NCBI GenBank assembly: GCA_963693365.1
Contig: CAVNZM010000007.1
Location: forward strand, 7,936,001 to 8,000,000
Direction: 5' to 3'
DNA: 64,000 nt
From: Amoebidium appalachense
Lineage: Eukaryota > Ichthyosporea
Below, piece by piece: positions 52,380 through 64,000 of the stretch (position 1 is the first letter of the stretch; each line of letters starts with the position of its first letter). A program made the position numbers and the translations under genes. The notes under the pieces are model-generated. The model worked only from the letters and a program-made list of their open reading frames with translations, ran no database searches and was not told the DNA's origin.

Positions 52380-53144
52380 TGTTGGAGTACACTGGTACTC
52401 CCGGCTAGCAATGTCTGTTAGAGAAAGTTTCTGAGCAATTGAATAACTGTTTCAACACTCACTCGAGTGCATAGAGCTTTTGTTTACGGTCATATTCATA
52501 TATGGTAGTTATATGTTTGAGCCAAAACTGTACCAATGACGAGCTTCACTAGCAACGTGCTAATTGTGCTCATTAATTAATATTCCCGGTTCAGATGATG
52601 TCATGTCTATATTTGCCACAGGATTCTATTCTTAGAGTGGTAGTGTGCTTTATTCCCGGATATTCTCAGAATATTTTTAGTTGTGTGAAGCAAGATTTAC
52701 GTTTAACTGCAATTGGTGTGTTAAACACGTTTATTTGTGTGCTTTAGTGCAAGTTAACTAGCCACTCAACGTGCACAGTTAACTTTTATATCTTTAACGA
52801 CTTGTTTTCATTGTGCTCTCTTTTCGGCCATGCTGTACATGGCCCACCACCAGGGTGCACACGAGGCCACCATGAGGTGGCCAACGACTATATAAAGCAG
52901 TGCCTCCCATGTCACAAACATGGGAAGCAGAACGTTTGATTTACACTTTTCTACTGTCGTTTCCAGTGCACAAAACACATAGACTAGTTACCCATCATAC
53001 ACGACACTATGTCTGACAACTTACAGTTGCAGCAACTAGTCCAACTACTGGAGCAGAGGTTGGCCTCACAAGATGCAATCATTTCTGACTTACAGAAGGA
53101 ACAACGTGCACTAGAACTAGCTTCTATGAACACAATGTCCAACA
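52380..53144 (+). repeat. 3' LTR (765 bp)
   Basis: Same length as and no difference seen from 47268-48032, including the TATA box and a copy of the gag start (ATG at 53009). The reading frame continues 5 codons past the LTR into flanking DNA and stops at 53159-53161. Confidence 0.95.
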
Positions 53145-53149
53145 GTACA
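53145..53149. repeat. 3' target-site duplication (GTACA)
   Basis: Copy of 47263-47267, confirming that 53144 is the true end of the element. Confidence 0.9.
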
Positions 53150-53693
53150 TACATATTTTGAACATTTAGCACCGACAGGCGTGACACACACAGGCATACT
53201 AATACGTGCCCTTAAACACAAACCGAAGTCCTCCAACATACTAATACGTGCCTTTAAACACAAACCGAAGTCCTCCAAACCCAAATGTCATTGTAATAGC
53301 CACACAAGAAATCCCTTGGCGTTTGAAATGCACATCATTGCGCCGACTAAAGGAGGTATTGAATTTTGCAGGTCTTTTGACACATTGGTCTGTGGATCAG
53401 GAAGATCAGATTAATGGTGTGTGTGTGTGTGCTTGTGTGTAGCATCTGTGTGTACGTTCTTTCGTGTGTGCGTTCGTGCATGTGTGTGTGTGTCCGTGTG
53501 ACACTGTGTGCGTGTCACGGTGTGGTGTGTGCGTGTGTGTGTGTGCATGTGTGTGTGTGTGTGTGTCTGCATTTGTGTGTTGGGGGGGGCGCGCGGGGGA
53601 GGGGGGGCTTGTGTGATTGTGTGTTGTGCTTGTGTGTGTAGTTGCGTGCGTGCATGCATTTGCGTGAGTGTGTGTGTGTGTGTGTGTGTGTGC

Positions 53694-53724
<31 letters not shown>

Positions 53725-54023
53725 TGTGTGTGTACACTAGTGTGTGAGTGGTATCGTGCCTGTCTGTGGGTATGCACATGTGTGCATGTGTGTGTATGAG
53801 ACCGAAATTTCTTTTGCTCGTACTGTACGCGTGTACATGTGCGTGCACGCGTACGTGTGGTTCAATGGGTGTGTGGGTGTCTGTGTGCTTGTTTGTACTT
53901 TAGCTACGGATGTTTCTGTGCCACAGAATAATATGTTGTGATAATTTTTGTCTGGCACAAAAAGAACTCCAAGAGTCATGTATCCTGTTGAAGACGTAGG
54001 GAAAGGGGCCCCCCGAGGAAGGG

Positions 54024-54062
<39 letters not shown>

Positions 54063-54416
54063 GAGGGGGCGGAGGGGGGGGGGGGGGGTGGGGGAAGGGG
54101 GGGAGCAGTGCAAGTAATGGACAAAGCTGAGAGATGAATGCATGCCAACTGAATGCAAATTGAGTTAGGACTATTACGAGGTTAAATATTGTTACACTAC
54201 TTTGACAACTAGGCAAGTTCAATTAGACAGTTTATTCTGTAGATGAAGTAGGCACAGCCTAGTTCCCTTGCAATTTGGACAATCTAGCTAGGATGTCGAC
54301 GTTTGGGAATTTTCTAATTACATCGCGCAGTGGCTTATTATCAGATTGAATACCTCAGAAATAATAAGACTAGTAGCCAATATGCTGAAGGTACGTTGTT
54401 AAATATTTGAAATTGC
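53150..54416. other. intergenic, GT-rich and poly-G
   Basis: A short duplication of AACACAAACCGAAGTCCTCC at about 53214 and 53259 with its flank, GT-rich sequence 53416-53900 including GTGTGACACTGTGTG near 53496, and a poly-G cluster 54025-54090. 54100-54416 is unique and should hold the 3' UTR of the minus-strand BT1 gene. Confidence 0.55.
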
Positions 54417-56213
54417 TTACTTCTTCTCGCTGTCAACACCGTTGGTGCTCTCAAGGGCCATGTCGGTGGCCTCCTCCTCGTCATACTTAGAATGGAACTG
54501 GTCAGGGAACAGAGGATCCGTCAGGCGGGCCTTGGGCAGAAGCACAAAGGTGGCGGGGATGGTGATGAGGGGCACAATGATGTGGCAGATAGCAATGAGC
54601 AGGGCAAGGTTGTCGTACGTGCAGGGACCGTTCTGCTTCATGCTGATGCCGAACACGGGGATGAGGAAGGTACCGACGGCCTTGGCCACCTGACTGCCGA
54701 AGTTGGAGAAGCCGGCAAGCAGGGCATAGAGGGTGGACTCGAGACCCTTGGGGCACAGCTTGGAGATCAGCACGACACCGGGCATGAAGTGGAGCATATC
54801 GACGACGGTGGCCACAATGTTGTTGCCCAGCATGTACATCACCTTGTCGGGGATGCCAATGGCCGTGTTCCAGCGCTTAACCATGATGATGTCCACCATG
54901 GCAGCAACACACTGCAGCACAGTGCTGACCCAGAAGCAGGGGCGGAACTCCCACTCGGACATGACGGCCTGGAAGAGGGTCACACCGAGGAAGCCGCAGC
55001 GAGACGAGATGGTACCAGACAAGGAGATATAGTAGGACTGGCTGAACTGGGGGCCATCCTCACCAGTGCATTTGGCAGAGCCGCTGTAGAAGATATCGAG
55101 GGGACCGCCGATTGAGAGGTAGCAGGCGGGGCCGAGGAACTTGAAGATGAGGGCGTTGGCAACGACCTTGGGGAGGGCCCAGTAGGCAAAAAAGGTCATG
55201 ACTGTGACAATGAAGGCAACGTAGATCATCACGGGCACTTGAGTCATGGCACCGGTGAGCTGCAGGTTGGGAATAATCACACGGCGGTTGATGAGACTGA
55301 AGGCAGACAGCGACAGGGCACCAAGACCCATGACGATGGCCAGGATGAAGATGCGGCGATGCTTGTTCCACTTGGCGGTCTGGAAGCCACGCAGGTGGTG
55401 GGGCAGAGGGGTCTCGCCCAGAAAGTTGAGAAGGATGGGGACGGCAATCTGCACGGCAAAGGGGGCGCCAGCAAGGAACATGCCCTTCAGGTACCAGGCG
55501 TTTTCGGTTTCGTCATACTTGTCAGAGAGGGGACCGACCGTCCAAGTGGCCAGCAGACCGCCGATGAAGTAGGTGGTCCACACGATGGTGACAATGTCGG
55601 ACGAGGTCTCGGGGTTCTTGACCATCAGCTCGGCATAGCGGCCCTCAACCAGAAGGTCGACCAGGGCCGTCTCGAAGTGGCCAAGGAAGAACATGATGGC
55701 AGCAACGTAGGCCAAGTCCTTGGGGATGTCCCAGAGACCAAGCACGAGGAAGCAAATACTACCGAACAGAGCGAACCCAACGAGGTAGTACTTCTTGAGG
55801 TAGCCGCGGATGGGCATTGTGTCAGACACGAAACCCATCAGAGCCTTCATTGACCAAGGAGTAGTAGCAATCAAGCCGTAAATCTGATAGTCAACACTGT
55901 CCACCTGCATGTGCATGAGGAAGTAGGGGAGCTGACCGTAACCAAGCAGTGCGTAGAGGAAACCCTTGATGCCGAAGTAGGCGGAGCAGAGGACGACAAC
56001 AAAGCGCCAGCCGAACTGGTCCAGCACTCTCACCCAGTACATCTTTGTGTAGTGGATGGGCGCCATTAGGCGCTCGCCAATGGTGGGGTTGTCGGGCAGC
56101 ACATAGTACCACTCGGGGTGGTCGCGCTTGAACTGCTCGAACCGGGCTGCGCCATCGTCGACAACAGGGGTCTCGTTGACCGCAATCTTGGTCTTAGACT
56201 GCGTGCCCGACAT
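54417..56213 (-). CDS. BT1-family (folate/biopterin-type) membrane transporter, copy 2
   Basis: Intronless, 598 residues, same length and domain plan as the copy at 36695-38491, with the SMKALMGFVSD/TMPIRGY signature at 121-138 unchanged. Differences cluster at the N-terminus (S4T, N15T, A17V, A18V, S46G, T50M) and in the last 30 residues. In between I see only two (L to R and I to V near 410-425). Synonymous sites are also nearly identical, while the DNA upstream and downstream of the two ORFs is unrelated. A minus-strand TATAAA at 56310-56305, about 92 bp upstream of the ATG, suggests an independent promoter. Both copies appear intact. Confidence 0.9.
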   Translation of the reverse strand: MSGTQSKTKIAVNETPVVDDGAARFEQFKRDHPEWYYVLPDNPTIGERLMAPIHYTKMYWVRVLDQFGWRFVVVLCSAYFGIKGFLYALLGYGQLPYFLMHMQVDSVDYQIYGLIATTPWSMKALMGFVSDTMPIRGYLKKYYLVGFALFGSICFLVLGLWDIPKDLAYVAAIMFFLGHFETALVDLLVEGRYAELMVKNPETSSDIVTIVWTTYFIGGLLATWTVGPLSDKYDETENAWYLKGMFLAGAPFAVQIAVPILLNFLGETPLPHHLRGFQTAKWNKHRRIFILAIVMGLGALSLSAFSLINRRVIIPNLQLTGAMTQVPVMIYVAFIVTVMTFFAYWALPKVVANALIFKFLGPACYLSIGGPLDIFYSGSAKCTGEDGPQFSQSYYISLSGTISSRCGFLGVTLFQAVMSEWEFRPCFWVSTVLQCVAAMVDIIMVKRWNTAIGIPDKVMYMLGNNIVATVVDMLHFMPGVVLISKLCPKGLESTLYALLAGFSNFGSQVAKAVGTFLIPVFGISMKQNGPCTYDNLALLIAICHIIVPLITIPATFVLLPKARLTDPLFPDQFHSKYDEEEATDMALESTNGVDSEKK

Positions 56214-57700
56214 TTCTGTTGTTGGTGGGGGAACACGGGCCTACTGTGTGCGTTTGTAGTAGCGCGCACCGGCAGTGTGAGGTCTGTTAGGCATAACTTC
56301 GGGTTTTATATTTGCAGCGAGCTGTTGCAGGTTAGGCGGTTTTGCCATAGATCCTCGAGCTCAGCGCAAAACGTTTGCATTACAGTATATCATTATTTTT
56401 TGTGTCTTTTTCTGTCAGAGGCCGACTACAAGTTGTACAACTATAGCGCCTCTTTATAACAAACCGTTTTAACTAGCGTATTTGTTGATAAAGTTGAAAT
56501 GTGACGCGTAGGCTACTTGCATCATTTTCCGATGTGCACAGCTGCCACTCAATTTCAACTTTCAAGATTCGAAAAAGTTTTGCCACTACACAGATCTTGG
56601 ATCTCTTAGAGTGGGGTAAAAGATTTGTGTATGCTGTGATTGGTTTATACAACCAAGTAGAATCTTGCCCACTTTTCTTTGGAAAATCTCTTCTTTTAAA
56701 TGGTCTTATCGTAAAAAGTATGATCGCGGGCCGGCGCAAACATTGTCAGGCAAAAAAATAGAGATGAGAATGTGTACCCTGCAACGGCCGGTTTGGTCAC
56801 ATAGCTTTCAAAAAGCGTGCAAATGGAACGCGAATTCGCGAATTCGAATGATGCATCATAAGTTTTGGTTATGATTGGTCGACGGATTTTTTGTGTTGCC
56901 AAACTCAGATCCAAAATAGGTCTTGGGCTCTGAGTTGTGGCGTTCGCGTGCACACGTGCAATATAGGTAGAAATGTATGTACGTACGCGTGCACACGTGC
57001 AATGTAGGTAGAGATGTATACATACAAGAATCCATTTAGAACGAGATATGTACTATTGACGTATAGATTCCCAGTCAGAATTCTAGACATTATAGCCATT
57101 TACGTTTCCCAATCATGATCATGCCGCATGGCATACACGGCATTATTATGTGTACATTTGTTTTGTACCATCAATGTTAGCATTGAGCTGATGGAGTTTA
57201 GTAGGGCCCCACACAACAGATCCATCATAGTCATAGGGTTTAGTGTGCACGAGCGAGTGTACGCTACGTAAGGTAGCGCCATCGAGGAATAAAATAACGC
57301 CACGAGAAATATATGGTGCACAGTCGCCCACATACATATGTATTGCGCACATAGGATACTCGGCATAATATACGAAGTTGAGGCTACGAGTGCCAGTAGC
57401 AAGTAGAAAGTAGTGAGCCACATGAACATGACGATGCTGGGAGAATCACACGCGTGCTCACAATCGAAACGTCAACAACAGCTGAGCGGGCAACATATAC
57501 ACGTGAGAGCGTCCATAACTTATTGGCACAAAAAAACATTGGCACGATCTGTGGCTTAATATGTGGCGATATTTCGCCTCGCTGCATCACCTCTTACGCG
57601 CGAATTGAGGGAGTATCCTGTGATGGGAATGGAAAACAGAGTTAATTGATATAAGTACGGGTGTAATTTACGCCGTTATTAGGAAGGCGGGGGTGGAGCG
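56214..57700. other. 5' flank of BT1 copy 2 and unique intergenic DNA
   Basis: Contains the TATAAA noted for copy 2, the palindrome GAATTCGCGAATTC at 56832-56845, and a 41-bp tandem duplication starting GCGTGCACACGTGCAAT at 56946 and 56987. A minus-strand open frame at 57146-57421 (91 codons) has non-repetitive composition but no recognised motif. Confidence 0.5.
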
Positions 57701-58373
57701 GGGGTACGGGGGACGGGGGGGGGGGGGGGGGGGGGAGGGGGGGAGGGGGGCGTGGGGGTTGTGTGTGTGTGTGGGGGGGGGGGGGGGGGGGGGGGGGAGG
57801 GGGGGGGGGAGGTATATTATAAACGGGGGGGGGGGGGGGGAGGGAGGGAGGGGACGGGTTGGGCAATGAGGCCTTTTTTTTAACAAACCCCCCCTCCTTC
57901 CCTCTCCCCCCTTCCCCTCCCCCCCCTCCCCCCTCCCCCCAACCACCACCACCACCACCACCACCACCACCACCACCACCACCGCCCCCCCACCACCACC
58001 ATCACCATCACCAGCACCAGCACCACCACCCACCACCACCCACCCATCTGGATTCTTTGGGCCCGGAGGTGACAATACCAATTAGATCACGTCTCTTATA
58101 TTTTATCACGTTTTGTTTCGGAAGCCTTAGGGGCCCCTAGCTAGGCAGCTCTCAGAGGAATTACCGTATTCCACCCAGCACCGACTATTCAAGCTGGGGT
58201 TCTACGGTGCCATTAGCTAACTTAAAGCTAACACACCGTACCAATACTAACTATTTGTACACTGTGACACTTAGCCCAAAATTTTCACCCCAACCTCACC
58301 GTGGGTAGTGTTGGAAGCTCAGTAACAAGTCGAGGGCTCCGGTTCGAGGGTTGGAGGCTTTTTTTTTTTCCTT

Positions 58374-58421
<48 letters not shown>

Positions 58422-58430
58422 CGTTGGGGG
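57701..58430. repeat. poly-G, (CCA)n and T/G tracts
   Basis: G-rich 57714-57850, C-rich 57890-57940, (CCA)n 57941-58040, unique 58041-58350, T tract then poly-G 58360-58417. Confidence 0.8.
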
Positions 58431-58598
58431 TTGGGGGAGGGGGGAGGGGGGGTTGCAATCGAAGTCGTTCCTCACCCAGTATCCAAACGCAATCATAACT
58501 TAACTTATGACACTGTATTACAGGAAAAAACATGAGTGTGTGCGTGTGCGCGTGCGCACGTGTGTGCGTGCGTACATGTGGCGTGCGTACATGTGTCA

Positions 58599-58690
<92 letters not shown>

Positions 58691-58782
58691 TTTTCTGCTT
58701 TATCATAGACTTAAACCGAAGTTAGGTAGCTAAGGAAAATGCGTGACTACCCCCCCCCCCCCCCCCCCCCCCCTCCCCCCCC

Positions 58783-58818
<36 letters not shown>

Positions 58819-58830
58819 TCCGCCCTCCCC
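58431..58830. repeat. (GT)n and poly-C
   Basis: (GT)n at 58600-58688, introduced by GTGTCACAGTGTG, then poly-C at 58751-58817 with single T interruptions. Confidence 0.9.
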
Positions 58831-60370
58831 CCCCCCTCATTTCCTCGCACCATTTCAAAGGTGCTTGCACCTAGTCACCTGGTCGCACACGTGCACAGCC
58901 ACGATAGTGCGCACACAAATCACCGAACACGCCTTTCGGGCACCCTTCCCCATACACTGCATAAGTAGCTAATGCCATATATGAAACGAAAAATTGGTAT
59001 ACAGGGGTGGTTCACTAATAAAATTGCTCTTACACTATTAAACAGTGCTCATCATTTTTATAATTGCTTTTCACTTTCAAATTTGCTCCTCACTATTAGA
59101 AATGCTTGTGTTATTCGTAGAAGGTTGCACAAAGGACGCATGTGGGCAGTGTTGAAAGTGTAGTATAGATTAATTGTGATACCGGTACGTGTTTCCCCAT
59201 GCCTTCTCCTATATTCCTGCTTAACACTTTCAGCCAGAGCACCTTTGTTACGAATTGAAACAACCAACTACGCAATACAGCAAAGTTATAAACAATGCTC
59301 GTGGCACTAATAAAATTGCTCACTTATCAAACCTAGTTTCACTGTACAAGTTGACCAACTAAGGGTGGGGTGGGGACGGGTGGAGGGGGGGAGGAGTCCC
59401 TATCCTTCTGGGTGCACAAAAAAAGCATGTTGCAGAATCCAGCAGTTTTCTGCAAAAAAAAAAAAGAGCCGAAGAGTGTGCCTGTTCTCCCATACAAGAC
59501 GAAAAGAATTACCGAGTGGTGTTTGCCAAAGTCAGTCTGAGACAGACTCGGAGTGAGTGAGTGTGTGTGTGTGTGCGTGTGTGTGCGAGTTGGATGCAAG
59601 TACGACACGTAACACATTCCGTCGAAACGAATGCACCTTTTTGTGCGTGTGTGCGTGTGTGCATGTGTGCACATCTCTTTCTTTTTTTTTTTGGGGGGGG
59701 GGGGGGAGGAGGGGGGGGGGGGGAGGGAGCAGAGGAATGGTTAGGATAACGAACCTAATATATGTAGACTCTACCCCCGATTTACATTTAACGTATTTGT
59801 GAACCACCCGTGTGCTGGCCTGGGGTGGTTCAAAAGGCTTAAGGTAGCTGGAACCATGGAATTGCGACGATCGGTCTCCGGACCAAATTCATATGAAAAG
59901 CAGGTTTACATCGAGAGCAAAAAGGTACACCAATTATGCGCTAGAGCTATAATTTTTGCATAATAATTATGTAAATAGTGTTTTCTTCAAATGTTCAGTA
60001 CAGAAAAATTATAACTCAATTGGTTCATCGTCAGCGACCGAAAAACCAACTGCACCAAATCTGGTACGTTTTGGTGCTATTTTTAAAATCATAGGTGCCT
60101 TGACGGGGGGAGGGGGGGGGGGGGGGGGGGGGGGGGGCAGCTTTGTGCGCATGGTTGGGAATACAGTCATCTATTACCACTGGTAGTGGTGGTGATGTGT
60201 GCACGTTTTGGTGGGATAAGTAACGAATGATAATGTGATGATACGGAAGGAGGTGGGCGGGAGGTGGTGGTGGTGGGGGGGGGGAGGGACGGAATCTGGA
60301 ACTGCCAATTCGACGGTCTTAAATTTACGAACAAGATGGACCAAGGATGAACTTTTCACTGTTAATGGTT
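58831..60370. other. mostly unique AT-richer intergenic DNA
   Basis: CACTAATAAAATTGCTC occurs at about 59013 and 59304 in an AT-rich context. A T tract runs into a G tract at 59683-59722, and poly-G lies at 60105-60136. No gene recognised. Confidence 0.5.
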
Positions 60371-61242
60371 AATCAGGTTGTGGTCGAGAAGGAAAAAGGA
60401 AAGGGGGGAGAAAGGGAGGGGGTGGGGAGGTGGGGCGGAGGTGGGGGGGGTGGGGGGTGGGGGGGGGCAGGAGAGAGGGAGATCCCATAACATTCCTGCC
60501 CTCCCCCCCATTCACCCTCTCTCTCTCCCCTCCATCCCCACCTACCGATTGTTCCCTCCCAGCCCCCTCCCCTCCCCCCCCCCCCCCCCCCCCCCCCCCC
60601 TCCCTGCCCCAACCACCACCACCACCATCACTCACCCACCCATCCACCCATCCACCCACCCACCCTCCCCTCCCCATCCCTCCCCCCTCCTCCTCACACA
60701 CAAACACACATCCAACCACCCATCCAATCACGCCCCGCTCCCTCACCACCACCACCACTACCAACCAATAATAACCAGCCATCCCATTCATCTCTTACAG
60801 CCGGAGATTTGTGACAGTAAATGCTGCTTTCCCCCCCCCCCCCCCCTCCCCCCTCCCTCCCTCCCTCCCTCCCTCCCTCCCTCCTCCCCCCTTCCCCCCC
60901 CCCCCCCTCCCTCCCAACCCCCGCCGCCGCCATTCACGCACACGCACTTACCCACGACCACCAATCAATAATGGTTGCCGTCCCTCCTTGTTGCTCACAT
61001 AAGTTGCCTCTTGCTCTCTCCTCCCCCTGCCAGGCAGCCCATCACTATTTTCCATCTAGTCCATATCTACCCCCAAGCATTACACACGGTGGGCAATCCT
61101 CTTAGGCTCAGCTCCCCCCTCCTCCCCCGCCCCCGCCCTCCGTCCACCTCCCTCCTCCCCCGTTTTCCTCTACCCCACGCTCCTCCTCGCTCCCCCTCCA
61201 ACCCCCCCACCCCCTTCCCCCCTCCCCCCTTCCCCCCCCCCC

Positions 61243-61274
<32 letters not shown>

Positions 61275-61307
61275 ACCACCACCCCTGTTACTTTCGAGCA
61301 AAGCCAA

Positions 61308-61353
<46 letters not shown>

Positions 61354-62186
61354 CCCCGGTGATCATTATTCCACCCCCAATCACACCAACCAACCCCCTC
61401 CCCCCCTCCCCCCCTCCCCCCCCCCCCAAAAAAAAATAACTCAACCTCTTCCCATCCCCCCTCCCCCTCCCCCCCCCCCCCCCCGGCCTCCCCCCTCCCC
61501 CCCCCCCCCCCCCCCCCCCTTCTCCTTCCACTGCCTCCCTCAACCCGCCCTCCCTCCTTCCCGCAACCTCATCACAGGGTGAGTAATTAACGTAGCCAAA
61601 CCCTGCCCGTCTCCTTGGCACCGACCGAACCATTACTACTGGGTCTGTTCCATATATAGCTCCTAAGTGAGTTTCTCTTGCAGTCGCATGCAACCCCCCA
61701 CCCCCTCCTCTCCCCCAGACCCCCCCTCCAACCCTCAACCACCTAGCCCCTCCCCCCTCCTTCCCCTTTCCAAAAAGACACTTCCTGCACCCACTAACCA
61801 TACATATATGACTGCCTTTGTCCCCCCCCCTCCCCCCACGCCCCCCCCCCCCCCTTCCTCCCAAAAACCCACAAGCCAACCATAACAACGGTCCCATCTC
61901 CTCATGTGTTCTGCCCGCCACCCTCTCCCCCCCTTCTCCCCCCCCCCCCCCCCCCCCTCCCCCCTCCACCTCTCTCTCGCTCATTTCCACGGTCTCCCAA
62001 TGGCATATACCACCACGTGCACGTATACCACGACGACCAACCAATCATTCTGGGCCAGACAACAGTTTTGCTCCTTACGTATCCTCCCCCCCCCCTCCCC
62101 CCCCTCCCCCCACCTCTCCCCCCCCCCCCCCCCCCCCCCTTTCCAGCCTATCAGCACACCATCCGGCAAGCAGTAGCTAGATACTG

Positions 62187-62231
<45 letters not shown>

Positions 62232-62449
62232 AAAAAAAAAAAAAAAGCATTAGATACTGCAAAAAAAAGGGTGGGGGGGGGGGGGGGGGGGGAGGGGGCG
62301 GAGAAGAAAAAGGGGGATAATAAAATAACACCCAATCATTATCAAACCTGCAGAATGCTACCACTCATTATCAGGGTGCTCTTTCGGGCCAGCTCCTCGC
62401 CTAAACAGCCCTTTTTTCCTCGTATCTACCCCCCTCTCCCCCCCCCACC

Positions 62450-62481
<32 letters not shown>

Positions 62482-62485
62482 ATGT

Positions 62486-62555
<70 letters not shown>

Positions 62556-62890
62556 ACACACACACAAAAAAAAGAAAAAAAAAAAGCATGTACCCCCTCC
62601 CCCGCCGCCCCCAAAAGAAAATAAAAAAAAAGGAAGAAAGAAAGAAAAAAAGAAAAAAAAAGGGCCACCAATTCGCCACCACCATCCCACCATTACATAC
62701 CTACATCCCCCCTCCCCACACCCCCATCCCACCCCTTCCCCTCAACACCCACCACCCACCCGGCCACACATGCACACCAGCAGATGACCAGTGCGCCCCC
62801 CTCCCCCCTCCCCCCCCCCCCCCCCCCACACCCCATCCTCCCTCCCCCCCCCCCCCCCCCTCCCCCCTTCCCCTCCCCCCTCAACCACAC
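60371..62890. repeat. G-rich then C-rich homopolymer domain
   Basis: G-rich 60400-60475, then a strongly C-rich domain to 62890 with (CCA)n, (CTCC)n and C-to-A tract junctions at about 61233-61273, 61420-61437, 62187-62246 and 62441-62480, and C tract to (CA)n to A tract at 62487-62585. Unique islands (61560-61680, 62300-62400) carry no recognisable gene. Confidence 0.8.
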
Positions 62891-63935
62891 ATGTTACTGT
62901 AGTGCCTTTACGCATCCTAGAGATAAGTCAGCCAAGGAAAATCGACATGCTATCATTTTTACCCCCGCTACTTAAGTTCGGTAACTGGCGGCAGACCCGA
63001 AGCGGGTAGTTGATGCAAGCGACTCGGCGTATGACATCATTATGCTATTGAAAACGGCTAAGATATGTTTTGGTTGACTGTAGAACTCGGCCTATACGTG
63101 CAGGAAACATTCAAATCCTTTACAAGGCAGCATATATACACGTCCAATTAGACTATGGTTTTCCCCCTGAGGGACTATGTAGGCAGCGGCCCTGCTGCAT
63201 CTTCTGCACGGTGCAAGTAATCGATGTGGTTTGCCCGTCCCATCCCCCCTTCTCCCATCCCCCTCCCCCCCCTCCCCCCCCCGCACCTCCACCCCTCCTC
63301 TTCCTTCAAACCTCCGCCATCCTCCCTACCCCGCCTTGCACACACACACACACACACACAAACCGGCGCCCATACTGATATGCACACGGGCATCATCGTG
63401 CAAAGTGAACCATTCACGCCCATATACTTGTCCACCCGTGCCTGACAACGTACATGATGCGCCGGGAGCTTTTTATATATATAAGGTGTTCAAATGAGCG
63501 GCTCTATGACCTGCAGAAAGGTTCGACCGGGTGAGAGACTAGGTAAGTAAGTAAACATATCCGAGATGGGGAAGTGAATGAAACTGCAAAAGGTTGAGGA
63601 AAGCAGAAGGGAGGGGGCGGGGAGGGGGGGGGGGGGGGGGGTTGGAGGGGAAAAGGCAAGTGAAAGGGGACGATGGGGGAGGAGGAGGGGGGGGGGGGGG
63701 GGGGGGGAGGAGGGGGCGGGGAGCAGTTCCGGCAAGGGCACCTGGCCCCGGCGTTCAAGGCAAGGCCGGCGAGAACAGAGGTCAGCACTGAATATATAAC
63801 TGCAGGAAACTTTCATTTCAATGAGTATTAATGTGGGTTTGGTCCCCCAATTTGAATTCAAATGAATGCCGTGTGTTCAAACTCTCTAAGTGTTAAGGGG
63901 CATCATGAAAAATTAGGTTTAAAAAAACTGCGGGA

Positions 63936-63966
<31 letters not shown>

Positions 63967-64000
63967 TGCGTCACGTGGGCGCACATGTGTCCCCGTGTGT
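62891..64000. other. intergenic to window end
   Basis: Unique 62891-63240, C-rich 63241-63320, (CA)n 63341-63361, unique 63362-63595, G-rich 63600-63722, unique 63723-63935, (GT)n from 63936. No gene recognised. Confidence 0.55.

Larger units (their letters stand above)
47268..53144 (+). mobile_element. full-length Ty1/copia LTR retrotransposon
   Basis: 5,877 bp: 5' LTR 47268-48032, primer-binding site 48033-48045, gag, protease-integrase-reverse transcriptase-RNase H in copia order, polypurine tract 52371-52379, 3' LTR 52380-53144, flanked by GTACA duplications. The LTRs show no difference in my comparison, so insertion is very recent. Coding is spread over three frames with two -1 steps, both at G7 tracts (48952-48958 and 49828-49834). 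The element lies between the two inverted BT1 genes and is inserted in CACACA-rich DNA. Confidence 0.95.

Noticed and set aside
52380-53161. Apparent tandem partial copy of the retrotransposon including a truncated gag
   Set aside because: The shared block ends exactly at CCAACA followed by the GTACA duplication, so it is the 3' LTR itself. The gag start belongs to the LTR.

Overview
The window is from a nuclear genome of a eukaryote, most likely a free-living protist. The evidence is spliceosomal GT-AG introns, an LTR retrotransposon, a tRNA-derived SINE, TATA-type promoters and very large non-coding stretches of (CA/GT)n, (GA)n and G/C homopolymers. BT1-family transporters are typical of kinetoplastids and other euglenozoans, apicomplexans, oomycetes, plants and cyanobacteria. 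A diplonemid-like euglenozoan would fit, but nothing here proves it. Gene density is low: I can support five host genes and one retrotransposon in 64 kb. Layout: (1) 1-5.8 kb is non-coding and repeat-rich, with a ~60-bp minisatellite, a 167-bp tandem duplication, a perfect 25-bp hairpin and compound microsatellites. (2) 5.8-20.1 kb on the minus strand is one giant gene. I reconstruct four exons in matching phases, giving a secreted protein of about 3,649 residues with a signal peptide, about 57 von Willebrand factor C-like cysteine modules (most with an N-G-T/S glycosylation sequon), Thr/Pro mucin-like linkers and an Arg/Lys-rich tail. (3) 20.1-24.8 kb holds a complete SINE with 13-bp target-site duplications and a ~0.5-kb foldback element built of ~20-bp palindromes. 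(4) 24.8-26.7 kb holds a divergent pair of small secreted 12-cysteine paralogues. (5) 26.7-36.7 kb is a gene desert of microsatellites and homopolymers. (6) 36.7-38.5 kb (+) and 54.4-56.2 kb (-) carry two near-identical intronless BT1-family transporter genes in inverted orientation; their similarity stops at the ORF edges. (7) Between them, 47.27-53.14 kb is a full-length, very young Ty1/copia element with identical 765-bp LTRs and a 5-bp TSD. Its gag start codon lies inside the LTR, and its primer-binding site matches the anticodon arm of initiator tRNA-Met. (8) 56.2-64 kb is again gene-poor and homopolymer-rich. How the parts relate: the host genes visible here are either secreted cysteine-rich proteins (the VWC/mucin giant and the 12-Cys pair) or plasma-membrane-type transporters (BT1 pair). 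I see no shared pathway. The mobile elements look recent, and the repeat-rich introns and intergenic DNA show an unusually strong tendency to expand homopolymers and dinucleotide repeats.
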